Source: Begonia masoniana
Taxonomy: Eukaryota > Streptophyta > Magnoliopsida > Cucurbitales > Begoniaceae
Direction of reading: 5' to 3'
Length of the DNA stretch: 64,000 bases
NCBI GenBank assembly: GCA_022432975.1
Contig: CM039510.1
Location: forward strand, 16,757,023 to 16,821,022
Position 1 is the stretch's first letter; each line of letters opens with the position of its first letter. The notes under the pieces were generated by a model. It was given only the letters and a program-made list of their open reading frames with translations. It did no database searches and was not told the DNA's origin. This document shows, one piece after another, positions 12,470-22,981 of the stretch. The translations under genes and the position numbers were made by a program.

Positions 12470-14280
12470 TGATGACTCTTATTTTAGAGTCATTTTATGC
12501 TAACTTTATATAAGAAAACTTATTATGAATTGAGTGATTGCAACAATTAATTGATATGAATTTATTATAAATGCTAGATAATGCTGCAGCATTGGTGTTT
12601 TGAATTAATTTAATATATTCAATGCTAATTTTCTACCAAAAGTAGATTTTTCTGTTTAAGTTTGAATTTTATATTTGAATGCAAAGAAAATAGCAGGAAA
12701 ATCTAGTTCAATAAATGAAAATTGGTTGCCAAAAATGAAAGATTTATTTTGATTATAAATTGGTTGCCAAATATTTGAGGATTTATTTTGATTGATGCAG
12801 AATATAAGAAGAATTGGAAGGATACGTGGAAAGATAAATCAATTGGAGAGAGAAAAAGCATTCTGGAAAGCTAAAACAAAGGGACCCACACAGAAGAGAG
12901 AAGATGGAATATACAATTAAAAAGGAGAAAGAAAAGAAGAATTGGATTTTGCATATTTTTTTGGAACTAATTATTCAAAAATTCCATAAAAAGAGGGATA
13001 TTCTGGCGTAACACCCTAGCTTTAGCAGAGAGGAGGATTTGGCAACTCCTTACACAGAGAGAAGTGTGGATCCAGGGAGTATTAATATTATTTTCTTGGA
13101 GATATTGAAAGGGACCCCTTACGCAGCTGGAGAGAACCCTTGGGGGCGACTGAAGAGAAACCCTGGATCTGGAGATCGCCGACGCCAAGCTTTGAAATTT
13201 CTCCTTCTTCTATTATTTTTCTTGCATTATTTTTTTATGAACACAATTGTTTTTAGTTTTATTTAATTATGCCTAGTAGCTAAATTTCAATTTCGTGGTT
13301 AGGAGAGAAAGTATTCGTTATATGTTTTTACTTTGATTTGTGAATGCTACGTATTTTTCATTGAACGATTTCTCATGATTTGAACTGCTTAATTAAATTT
13401 ATGTCGATAGGCAATTTTGATTTCACATATTCCTATTGTATCGGTAGGTAAATAGGAATTAAAGATGCATGAGAAATTGAATAGATTAAAAATGTTGCAA
13501 AGTAGCTAACATTAATCTATTTAGCATATAAGAATAGGTTCACAAGAAAATTCAGATTAAGTTTTTGTCTTTTCAAAATCGAAAAGAAAATTCTAAAACG
13601 AATTTATCTAGGCAATTCGACGGAACCCTAGAAATATAAGAATTCTTGCTGTTCTGTGACTAATACTGTAGCACTGTTAATGCATATTTATTTATTGAAC
13701 AATTATTTGTGATGTTCCTTGCTTAAGTCAACTCATATCGATAGATAGGTTGACGATTCATGTTTATATTGTATCGACGGATAGATATAAATTTTTAGAT
13801 GCACAAATAATTAATCGGATTAAATTGTTACAATGTAGTTAACATTAATTTGATTGGCGATAAGAATAGCACATATCGAAAGTTCAATATTAGTTACATT
13901 CTTTCAAGGTAGAAAGAAATTCTAATTTGAATTTACCTAGGCAATTCGAAAGAATCCTAGAAAATATTTTTATTCTTGCTGTTTTTTAGATAATGCTGCA
14001 GAGTATCACCAAAGCATCAATAGTAAAATCACCGTAACGAAGAAATCGATCCTAACCAAGGCCTTCTTTTATCGTTTTTACCTCTTTTATTCTGATTTAC
14101 TTTGTTTCATTGTCATTCTGATTTTATTTAGAATTATTTTCATTTATCATCTAATATTTTTATAAGATTTTATAGCGATTAATTCAATTAACAATATCCT
14201 CGTGGGATCGATACTTTACTTACTCTATTACTTCGTTAGCGACACGTGCACTTGCGTGTAAGTGTGTAAAACCACTAACA
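12470..14280 (+). repeat. 5' LTR of gag-only Athila-like element
   Basis: This 1811-bp LTR begins TGATGACTCTTATTTTAGAG and ends CACTAACA. Its first 140 bp match the start of the 3' LTR at 26617. It cuts a satellite monomer at 12469. The primer-binding site that should follow lies at 22964, displaced by the nested insertion. The LTR contains a diverged internal duplication with an offset of about 330 bp (13376-13660 versus 13700-13990, both including CTAGGCAATTCGA and ATTGTATCG) and several copies of an AATGCTGCAGCATT-like palindrome. Confidence 0.93.
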
Positions 14281-14642
14281 AGTTTTTTGTAATATCCGGT
14301 TTGTACGGATTTTTGAATATATTATTTATTATATTATTGGATGGCATTTTGAAATTTTGTCAAATCAGGTCCGGTTTACGAAAAGAAAGCGTCATTACGA
14401 TGTTAACGATTAATAAGAATTTTAAGGAAAGTTTGAGAATTTTCGGAATAGTAACGCTATATTCCGAGTAATTACCACTATCGTAAATTAAATGACGTTT
14501 TAGTCAAAATAGTAAACAATGTCCAAATTACGAACGGACAGTTTTATTAAATCTCAAATATTAAGTTGAGCTTATTGGTGAAGTTTGGAAGTTCGGAGAA
14601 ACCGAATAGCTAAACGATTAACGAACCGAATGACGAAACTAA

Positions 14643-14650
14643 TATAAAAA
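14643..14650 (+). promoter_or_regulatory. TATA box of nested LTR
   Basis: TATAAAAA about 355 bp into the LTR, followed within about 100 bp by a strongly pyrimidine-rich leader. The position and context repeat in the 3' LTR and in the LTR at 1229, which supports a functional promoter. Confidence 0.6.
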
Positions 14651-15232
14651 CTTAAGAAAGGGCAAGATCGTCATTTGAACATTTAACTTTTATTATTTGT
14701 TAAAAAGGCAAAATGCCTTTGTGATTTTCTACGAAAATCACTTTCCAGAGAAGTGTTCTTCTCTGTTTCTTCCTCCCTCCCTCGCGCAAACCTCTCTGGC
14801 CGCGGCGATCCAACGAGCTCCGACCTCCGATTTCTCTTCCGTTCCTCGTCATTTCTTCTCCTCTCGCTACCCTCGGTATGTAGCTTTAGTTTTCGAGCGT
14901 TTAATTCGAGTTTCGGTTCGATTTAGGATTAGGGTTTCGATTAGGGTTTTCGTTAAAAATGCGATTGAGGCTTCGTAATTAATAGGTTAGTCGTGATTAA
15001 GTATAGATTGAACGTATTGGACGTTATTTGACGAAGATAAACCAATTTGTGAAATAGTATAAATTATAGAATTTTCGGGTTTTCGGAAATAACTCGTAAT
15101 ATGGATTTCCAGATTTATCGAGCGTTGTGTCGTTGTTTAAAAGCTTCGATTTGTTGAATTAAGGATTTTATTAGTTTGGACATTTAATCGTTTTAAATTG
15201 GGTTTAACGACAAATATCGTGTTTTGTCTCAG

Positions 15233-15902
15233 ACACGCGACTTCAGTGGACGAAGTTGAGATCCAACGCGCTCCAGGTAAGTTCTCGTGACTTGCTTGAC
15301 CCAAAGGTCTACACCATACCTCGTCGTCGTATCAAGGATCCTTGAGGGTTCCTGGTTTTACGTTGTTTAGGTTGGGTAGTTAGGTTAGTTGTTTATAGAT
15401 TATGTTATATTGTCTGCTGATATGAACTGTTTGTTTACTTTCCGCTGATATGAACTGTTCATGCATCACGTGTTTCAAAATGGCATAAAAAATGGGTTTC
15501 TGCACGAGTTTTCAATAAAATGAATAATGAACGAAAATATGTAATCTGTATCTGAAAGATCACGCGGGATGGGGCTCAGGCATGGCTGTAGGGTTTGTGA
15601 GCATGTACCCCCCCCCCCATCTAAGTGGAAAGTGGTAGTTCGACCGCGGAATGTATCCTTTCCATTTAGTGGGCTGATATCTCGGTGGCAATATGTATGA
15701 AATGACCTGATATGACCTGATATGTCTGATATGCATGTTTTCTGAACTTCATATGCACTGCACGCATGCATCTGCATTTACGTAGCTTACTGAGATTTCA
15801 ATATCTCATATGTGTCTGTATGGTGTAGGTGATATTTTAGGAGACGTTGACCCAGGTGAGGATGATATTCCTCCTCCTGACGTAGGAGCAGCTGATGGAT
15901 GA
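15233..15902 (+). CDS. Putative spliced LTR mini-ORF (exons 15233-15276 and 15829-15902)
   Basis: No known family recognised. The first candidate exon follows GTTTTGTCTCAG and ends CTCCAG|GTAAGT. The second follows TTACTGAG (branch-site-like) and the acceptor TATGGTGTAG. Joined, the frame runs through EVEIQRAP and GDILGDVDPGEDDIPPPDV to TGA at 15900-15902, an acidic, proline-containing tail. Compared with 2161-2868, nearly every change is synonymous or conservative. The upstream leader exon ending at 14875 is open in the phase that would join, but no AUG is in frame. Without splicing, an AUG at 15810 opens a 31-codon frame with the same tail, so an unspliced short ORF is the main alternative. 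An identical copy sits in the 3' LTR (21323-21366 and 21917-21990). Confidence 0.42.
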
Positions 15903-16320
15903 TGGCCGTGGGAGTGCGCTGAGCAGTCGAGGCGCGTTTTGACCCGTGGTGGGTGTATGTAAAGGTTTTGGGGGTTCTTCGTGATATTTTGGATTAATGA
16001 CGAACTGTATAGAACATATTTAGGTTGTTTGGATCTGGATAGGGGTTAGATAACGTTTTAGTAATTGTATGTGAAATGCTTTGGTTTAAATAGTTTTAAT
16101 AAATGTTATAAAATGTTTTGGTTTAAATGTTAAGTTAAATGAAAATGTTTTGAATTGTTGTTTGTAGGTTGATACGGTTAAGCTCGATGTTTAGAGCTAT
16201 CCACGCAGTTGGACTTCGCAAAGTCCGACTCGAGTCGATGGAGTTTAGAATACGTTTAAATTGGATTTAAGTAGATTTAAGTTGTGAGTTTTATGAAATT
16301 TGGTGTAAAGAAAAGTAGGT

Positions 16321-16616
16321 TTGCTCTCTGGAAATCGGATTCCAGAGAGCAAACAGAAACGTTAAAAGCTGTAAGTGTTGAAGTGCTGGAGTGAACGAAA
16401 GAAGAAGGATCGCTGCATAGCACGCAGCGATCGATTTCTGCTGAAAAGCAGAAATCGATCGCTTGCTGCATGCAAGCATGCAGCGATCGATTTCTGCTTT
16501 TCAACAGAAATCGATCGCTTGCATGCAAGCATGCAGCAGCGATCGATTTCTGTTTTCAACAGAAATCGATCTCATGCAGCGATCGATCTCTGTATTTTAC
16601 AGAGATCGATCGCTGC
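16321..16616 (+). repeat. Tandem perfect hairpins in LTR (5' copy)
   Basis: A hairpin at 16321-16352 has a 12-bp perfect stem (TTGCTCTCTGGA). It is followed by four consecutive stem-loops on a GCGATCGAT core: 16427-16462 (16-bp stem, GAAA loop), a 14-bp stem near 16480-16520, a 13-bp stem near 16535-16570, and 16576-16616 (19-bp stem, TTT loop). Spacers such as GCTTGCATGCAAGC are themselves palindromes. The cassette lies about 250 bp from the LTR end and is duplicated exactly in the 3' LTR. Confidence 0.95.
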
Positions 16617-16875
16617 CTCCTTTTGGGTCAGCGCAGCCCAGTGTTCCGATTCTGCCCCTCATTTAATTTTCATTAAATACTTAAATGGTTTAAGTTTATT
16701 TAAATTATTTTAGTTTATGTTTTAAATGAATTACCAAACAAACTTCGATTTCGATTCCGGTTTCGGTTTCGATTTCAATTCAGTTCAACATATGGTTTAA
16801 AGTTTATAAAGTGTAAAGTAAAATGAAAAATTTATACGGGTAAAAAGGGGTACAGTATTAGGGGCGTTACATTTA

Positions 16876-16888
16876 TGGTATCAGAGCC
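16876..16888 (+). other. Primer-binding site, initiator tRNA-Met
   Basis: TGGTATCAGAGCC, complementary to the 3' end of plant initiator tRNA-Met, starts 4 nt after the 5' LTR ends. This is the usual primer for minus-strand synthesis in many plant LTR retrotransposons and fixes the LTR boundary. Confidence 0.93.
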
Positions 16889-17034
16889 CCCGGGTTTTAA
16901 AATCGATTCTGTAGACTGCTCGACTGCACAGCCACTACGCGGACGTCCTTCATCAACTGTAAGTATGTTTTCTGCTCTGTTTGATTTAGGTTTCTAAGAA
17001 GTATACTGTTTCGTTTTATAGGAGTTTTATAAAC

Positions 17035-17556
17035 ATGTTTCGAGGAAAAGATCCTCGAGATGACGTTCTAGATCGACTTACGGAGTTACTAAATCGTCAG
17101 TCACAGCACATGGACCGGCAAGCACAACTTATCGATAGACAATCTCGTCAACTCCAACTATTGAGTAACCGAGAAGAACTTAGGATTCATGGCGTGGATG
17201 CTCCTCATGACCACGGTACCAAGAGGAAGGACAAGAAGAGAGTCGATCAAAGCCGACCGAAGCGCGCACGAAGAACTTCGCAAAGACCTCTGTGTCTTAG
17301 TTGCCAGAAGCAGCATCGTGGGAAATGCAGATCAGGCACAGATAAATGCTTTCGATGTGGAGAGAATGGTCATTTCGTCAAAGACTGCCCAAGGCCGGGT
17401 CGAGGTCAACCGGGTACAGGCCAACGAGACGCAAATCAGGGAAACGATGCCCGAATGTTGCTTGCCTCGACTGGAGAAGAAGAAACCGCCCAACCTTCGG
17501 CTATTACAGGTAAAGTTTTGTTCGAATATTTAATAGGACGAATAATATTAGAGTGA
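17035..17556 (+). pseudogene. Truncated Gag: N-terminal coil fused to zinc knuckles
   Basis: A 173-codon frame from ATG 17035. Residues about 1-50 are rich in Q, R and D with a coiled-coil-like repeat (LDRLTELLNRQ...MDRQAQLIDRQ). A basic linker follows (KRKDKKR). Residues about 88-124 hold two cysteine clusters: CLSCQKQHRGKC and a canonical CX2CX4HX4C knuckle, CFRCGENGHFVKDC, which binds genomic RNA. The large central retrotransposon Gag domain of Tekay-type elements is absent, so particle assembly from this protein alone is unlikely. After the knuckle the frame reaches VLFE, which resembles the start of the protease active-site region (VLFDTG in relatives), then departs and stops. The frame is intact, in keeping with the youth of the element. 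Confidence 0.8.
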
Positions 17557-19036
17557 AGAAAGGGTATATAGTATAGTCCTTGATATTAACGTCTCGCGTC
17601 TTGCGGTATCACACTTCGATTTTTCGTCCGCACTTACAGCCATTCTTCGTGGTTCTAAGCCAAAACTCCTCACTATACTCTCCCACATTGACCTTAAATT
17701 CATACTTCCCCACTTTCGATTTGATCGCGAGCGACCCCACTCAAGCATGGACATATTAAAATTTCAAATCCTTAAATCAATTGACCCAACGACGTATTTG
17801 TCACTTAAATATTTGCACATGCACCCACTTTCGACTCTCACTTAATCATTCACCGATTACCTTTAAATAATACAAATTTCAAAGTTCCCTCTTATCGACG
17901 TCTTTCCTCTGTCGTTCCCTCAGGTTGGAGCTACATCCAAGCTCCCTAACGCCAGCCAAATTGAATGCCTACACTGTATCCAAATTCTGGGTTGTAACCC
18001 AGATTTCAATATAATTCTAAACTCCTCTTCATTCTAACTTCGACTTCTCAAAGTAAGTCCCTTTAGTTTCTATACTTTTTAATCTCGTGTCTGTTGAATA
18101 CGTAACTAACCATTTCACGCCCTCGAGACCTTCTCAAATTACTTGCTCCAACGTTAAGTTCTTTTAACTGCACTACGATTGTCTATCTATCGAGTGTAAC
18201 AATATGCTCGTTTATCTAACACGAATCTCCATTAACCTCGAGCACAGTAAGGTCTCTAAGTCTCGCTGTGGATTTGCTCTAAAGCCACTCATTCTAACCT
18301 TAAGTCACTTATGTATCCATCGGTCACGATTCGTCAAATACGAGTCGTATTCTTTAAAATTGCAAAGCTCACGATTCGTACGACATTAACCACTGAGTTA
18401 AACTTCTAATCTTAACTCTTCATTGGATCTACGATCCCCCGTACTTATCTCAAATGTCGTGCTAGACTTCTCACAATTACTCGATGGTCTTTTTAGTCGG
18501 GTTCTAATTACTTCGCTTGGCTCCTGCACGATAACTTGTTCAACAGTCTACTCATTTACAAATTTGTTGCTGATAAGCTTCTTCATATTCTCAGTTCTTC
18601 CCCCTCTATTTTCCAAGAGAAGGATTCAGAAACTTCTTTTCATTAAGGTTTAACCCTCCTAGATCATTGAACACTAATGTTTCTACTTCCTTACCGGAGG
18701 TAAGCCCTACGTTTGCGGTTCTTAACTTAAACCGTACACACTATAAACCTACTCTAACTGCGTCGCTATCCTTCCTATAGTCACTCATGCTACTTGAAAC
18801 TCTTTAGCACAACCTTAAACCTGAAGTGCTAAATTTTTCCTTAGTAGTCACCACGTTTAAATCTTAACACCTATGTTTTTGTTTACTTACCTCTATTCAA
18901 GCAACACCAAAGGTCTAACGTGCCTACTACTCATTAATTATTCTTAACTTCACTAAGTCTCCCACCTGGTAAGTCGGTTAAAATCTTCTAACCGATTTAA
19001 TATCTTCCCTTATGGATTAGTCTTCTAAGGTGCCTA
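17557..19036. other. Unrecognised 1.5-kb segment replacing protease-RT-RNase H
   Basis: Between truncated gag and integrase lies about 1.48 kb with no recognisable protease, reverse transcriptase or RNase H motif in any frame. The plus strand is pyrimidine-rich and poor in G. Stops are frequent in all frames; the longest small frames (for example 18204-18389 and 18423-18653) show no familiar domain. A 7-bp-stem hairpin CTGGGTTGTAACCCAG lies near 17987. Homology to pol resumes abruptly at about 19037 (codons R-W-Y-V). It may be captured host or foreign sequence or a badly diverged remnant; I cannot tell which. Confidence 0.7.
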
Positions 19037-20338
19037 AGGTGGTACGTGCCTAACGACGAGAGCCTGAAGAAGGATATTTTAGCTGAGACACATTCTTCAG
19101 CTTGTTTAGTGCACCCGGGGAGTACCAAGATGTACCGGGACTTAAATCAGCACTTCTGGTGGCCAGGTATGAAGGGGGAGGTTGCCCAATATATTGAGAC
19201 CTGTTTAGTTTGTCAACAGGTTAAGGCAGAGCACCAGAGGCCAGCTGGAACATTATTGCCACTGCCGATTCCGGAGTGGAAGTGGGAGCAGACATCCATG
19301 GATTTTATCGTGGGGCTCCCGAGGACTACGCGAGGCCATGATGGCATTTGGGTTATTGTGGGCTGATTGACAAGGTCGGCTCACTTCTTGCCAGTGAAGA
19401 TGTCGTCATCTATGGATCAGCTCGCCGAACTCTATGTGCAGGAGATTGTTAGTCTTCACGGAGTTCCAATATCTATTGTCTCCGACAGAGGTCCGAGATT
19501 TACCTCGAAGTTCTGGAAGAGTTTACACCGAGCTATGGGGACTCAGCTTAATTTCAGCACAGCATTCCATCCTCAGACTGATGGTCAGACAGAGAGGACG
19601 AATCAGATACTTGAGGATATGCTCAGAGCATGTGTGCTGGAGTTTCAGGGCTCGTGGAGCCGATATTTGCCCTCAGTCGAGTTCTCGTACAATAACAGCT
19701 TCCAGGCTACTATTCGCATGGCACCGTACGAAGCTCTGTATGGTCGGAAGTGTAGGTCTCCGTTACATTGGGACGAGGTTGGCGAGGCTGGCATCGTTGG
19801 TCCTGAGATCTTACAGCAAACGGCAGATAAGATTGCCGTTATCCGACAGCGAATTGAGGTAGCTCAGAGCCGGCAGAAGAGTTATGCCGACACGAGACGG
19901 CGGGAGCTAGAGTTCGAGGAGGGCGACGAAGTTTATTTGAAGGTTTCTCCATTCAAAGGCGTCGTGAGATTTGGAAGGAGGGGTAAGCTGAACCCTCGTT
20001 ACGTGGGGCCCTTTCCTGTTCTGAAGAGGATCGGGAAGTTGGCGTATAGGCTGCAGCTTCCGGCTTCTATGGAGGGCATTCATGATGTGTTCCACGTATC
20101 TATGCTTCGGAGATGTTTACGTGATCCATCTCATGCCGTGGAGACTACGGAGATCGAGGTACAGCCTACCTTGACTTACGAGGTGAAGCCGGTACGTATT
20201 CTGGAGTACTCTACCAAAGTCTTGCGCAACAAGGAGATTCCCCTGGTCAAAGTCCTATGGCGGAACCACGAGGTGGAAGAGGCTACGTGGGAACGACAGC
20301 AGGATATGATGACTAGGTATCCTGATCTGTTTGGATAG
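19037..20338 (+). pseudogene. Integrase with GPF/Y module and chromodomain, one stop
   Basis: About 430 codons. In order: HHCC zinc finger (HSSACLVHPGSTKMYRDL ... CLVCQQVK), catalytic core with D (SMDFIVGLP), D (IVSDRGPRFTSKFW) and E (DGQTERTNQILEDML), GPF/Y (RYVGPFPVLKRIGKLAYRLQ), and a C-terminal chromodomain (IPLVKVLWRNHEVEEATWE) ending at TAG 20336-20338. A single in-frame TGA at 19364-19366 interrupts the core; relatives have CGA there (229-231). Otherwise the frame is clean and all three DDE residues are present. Integrase acts in the nucleus on linear cDNA. Without its upstream pol partners it cannot be made in the normal polyprotein, so it is probably a passenger. Confidence 0.93.
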
Positions 20339-20365
20339 TTTAATTTTGTGGACAAAATTCTGAAT

Positions 20366-20378
20366 AAGGAGGGGAGAA
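20366..20378 (+). other. Polypurine tract of nested element
   Basis: AAGGAGGGGAGAA ends exactly where the 3' LTR begins (TG at 20379). An uninterrupted purine run like this is the expected plus-strand primer. Confidence 0.9.
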
Positions 20379-22959
20379 TGTAATATCCGGTTTGTACGGA
20401 TTTTTGAATATATTATTTATTATATTATTGGATGGCATTTTGAAATTTTGTCAAATCAGGTCCGGTTTACGAAAAGAAAGCGTCATTACGATGTTAACGA
20501 TTAATAAGAATTTTAAGGAAAGTTTGAGAATTTTCGGAATAGTAACGCTATATTCCGAGTAATTACCACTATCGTAAATTAAATGACGTTTTAGTCAAAA
20601 TAGTAAACAATGTCCAAATTACGAACGGACAGTTTTATTAAATCTCAAATATTAAGTTGAGCTTATTGGTGAAGTTTGGAAGTTCGGAGAAACCGAATAG
20701 CTAAACGATTAACGAACCGAATGACGAAACTAATATAAAAACTTAAGAAAGGGCAAGATCGTCATTTGAACATTTAACTTTTATTATTTGTTAAAAAGGC
20801 AAAATGCCTTTGTGATTTTCTACGAAAATCACTTTCCAGAGAAGTGTTCTTCTCTGTTTCTTCCTCCCTCCCTCGCGCAAACCTCTCTGGCCGCGGCGAT
20901 CCAACGAGCTCCGACCTCCGATTTCTCTTCCGTTCCTCGTCATTTCTTCTCCTCTCGCTACCCTCGGTATGTAGCTTTAGTTTTCGAGCGTTTAATTCGA
21001 GTTTCGGTTCGATTTAGGATTAGGGTTTCGATTAGGGTTTTCGTTAAAAATGCGATTTAGGCTTCGTAATTAATAGGTTAGTCGTGATTAAGTATAGATT
21101 GAACGTATTGGACGTTATTTGACGAAGATAAACCAATTTGTGAAATAGTATAAATTATAGAATTTTCGGGTTTTCGGAAATAACTCGTAATATGGATTTC
21201 CAGATTTATCGAGCGTTGTGTCGTTGTTTAAAAGCTTCGATTTGTTGAATTAAGGATTTTATTAGTTTGGACATTTAATCGTTTAAATTGGGTTTAACGA
21301 CAAATATCGTGTTTTGTCTCAGACACGCGACTTCAGTGGACGAAGTTGAGATCCAACGCGCTCCAGGTAAGTTCTCGTGACTTTCTTGACCCAAAGGTCT
21401 ACACCATACCTCGTCGTCGTATCAAGGATCCTTGAGGGTTCCTGGTTTTACGTTGTTTAGGTTGGGTAGTTAGGTTAGTTGTTTATAGATTATGTTATAT
21501 TGTCTGCTGATATGAACTGTTTGTTTACTTTCCGCTGATATGAACTGTTCATGCATCACGTGTTTCAAAATGGCATAAAAAATGGGTTTCTGCACGAGTT
21601 TTCAATAAAATGAATAATGAACGAAAATATGTAATCTGTATCTGAAAGATCACGCGGGATGGGGCTCAGGCATGGCTGTAGGGTTTGTGAGCATGTACCC
21701 CCCCCCATCTAAGTGGAAAGTGGTAGTTCGACCGCGGAATGTATCCTTTCCATTTAGTGGGCTGATATCTCGGTGGCAATATGTATGAAATGACCTGATA
21801 TGACCTGATATGTCTGATATGCATGTTTTCTGAACTTCATATGCACTGCACGCATGCATCTGCATTTACGTAGCTTACTGAGATTTCAATATCTCATATG
21901 TGTCTGTATGGTGTAGGTGATATTTTAGGAGACGTTGACCCAGGTGAGGATGATATTCCTCCTCCTGACGTAGGAGCAGCTGATGGATGATGGCCGTGGG
22001 AGTGCGCTGAGCAGTCGAGGCGCGTTTTGACCCGTGGTGGGTGTATGTAAAGGTTTTGGGGGTTCTTCGTGATATTTTGGATTAATGACGAACTGTATAG
22101 AACATATTTAGGTTGTTTGGATCTGGATAGGGGTTAGATAACGTTTTAGTAATTGTATGTGAAATGCTTTGGTTTAAATAGTTTTAATAAACGTTATAAA
22201 ATGTTTTGGTTTAAATGTTAAGTTAAATGAAAATGTTTTGAATTGTTGTTTGTAGGTTGATACGGTTAAGCTCGATGTTTAGAGCTATCCACGCAGTTGG
22301 ACTTCGCAAAGTCCGACTCGAGTCGATGGAGTTTAGAATACGTTTAAATTGGATTTAAGTAGATTTAAGTTGTGAGTTTTATGAAATTTGGTGTAAAGAA
22401 AAGTAGGTTTGCTCTCTGGAAATCGGATTCCAGAGAGCAAACAGAAACGTTAAAAGCTGTAAGTGTTGAAGTGCTGGAGTGAACGAAAGAAGAAGGATCG
22501 CTGCATAGCACGCAGCGATCGATTTCTGCTGAAAAGCAGAAATCGATCGCTTGCTGCATGCAAGCATGCAGCGATCGATTTCTGCTTTTCAACAGAAATC
22601 GATCGCTTGCATGCAAGCATGCAGCAGCGATCGATTTCTGTTTTCAACAGAAATCGATCTCATGCAGCGATCGATCTCTGTATTTTACAGAGATCGATCG
22701 CTGCCTCCTTTTGGGTCAGCGCAGCCCAGTGTTCCGATTCTGCCCCTCATTTAATTTTCATTAAATACTTAAATGGTTTAAGTTTATTTAAATTATTTTA
22801 GTTTATGTTTTAAATGAATTACCAAACAAACTTCGATTTCGATTCCGGTTTCGGTTTCGATTTCAATTCAGTTCAACATATGGTTTAAAGTTTATAAAGT
22901 GTAAAGTAAAATGAAAAATTTATACGGGTAAAAAGGGGTACAGTATTAGGGGCGTTACA
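20379..22959 (+). repeat. 3' LTR of nested Tekay-like element
   Basis: Near-identical to 14288-16871. The differences I found are G/T at 21058, G/T near 21386, T/C near 22192, a missing T near 21281 and two fewer C in the run near 21698. It carries the same mini-ORF exons (21323-21366, 21917-21990) and the hairpin cassette at 22409-22704. The target duplication TTTTT follows immediately. Confidence 0.97.
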
Positions 22960-22963
22960 TTTT

Positions 22964-22981
22964 TGGCGCCGTTGCCGGGGA
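22964..22981 (+). other. Primer-binding site, tRNA-Asp, of host element
   Basis: TGGCGCCGTTGCCGGGGA matches the complement of the 3' end of plant tRNA-Asp (including the CCA end) over 18 nt. This primer is typical of Athila-like elements. It belongs to the element whose 5' LTR ends at 14280; the nested insertion separates LTR and primer site by about 8.7 kb. Confidence 0.93.

Larger units (their letters stand above)
14288..16871 (+). repeat. 5' LTR of nested Tekay-like element
   Basis: TGTAATATCCGG...GGGGCGTTACA, TG...CA ends. In order it holds a TATA box at 14643, a CT-rich leader (14740-14875), candidate intron 1 (14876-15232), a 44-nt exon, candidate intron 2 (15277-15828), a short conserved frame ending at 15902, a 12-bp-stem hairpin at 16321 and four long GATCGATC hairpins up to 16616. 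Transcription probably starts in this LTR downstream of the TATA box. Confidence 0.97.
14288..22959 (+). mobile_element. Young non-autonomous Tekay-like retrotransposon, nested
   Basis: An 8.67-kb element with LTRs of 2584 bp (14288-16871) and 2581 bp (20379-22959) and a 5-bp target duplication TTTTT (14283-14287 and 22960-22964). It inserted 7 bp beyond the host element's 5' LTR, just before the host primer-binding site. By eye the LTRs differ by three substitutions, one 1-bp indel and a C-run of 11 versus 9, so insertion is recent. The internal region has an initiator tRNA-Met primer site, a gag lacking its main domain, an unrecognised 1.5-kb segment in place of protease-RT-RNase H, an integrase-chromodomain frame with one stop, and a clean polypurine tract. 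It could only have moved with proteins supplied in trans. Confidence 0.95.

Noticed and set aside
16277..16713. Cluster of overlapping ORFs on both strands in the hairpin cassette (repeated at 22365-22801)
   Set aside because: Palindromic GATCGATTTCTG units read as DRFLLKSRNRS-like peptides in many frames on both strands; this is a by-product of the inverted repeats.
16959..17021. Short intron just upstream of the truncated gag (GTAAGTATG ... TTTTATAG)
   Set aside because: Donor and acceptor look good but 63 nt is shorter than most plant introns and I see no matching copy elsewhere in the window to support it.
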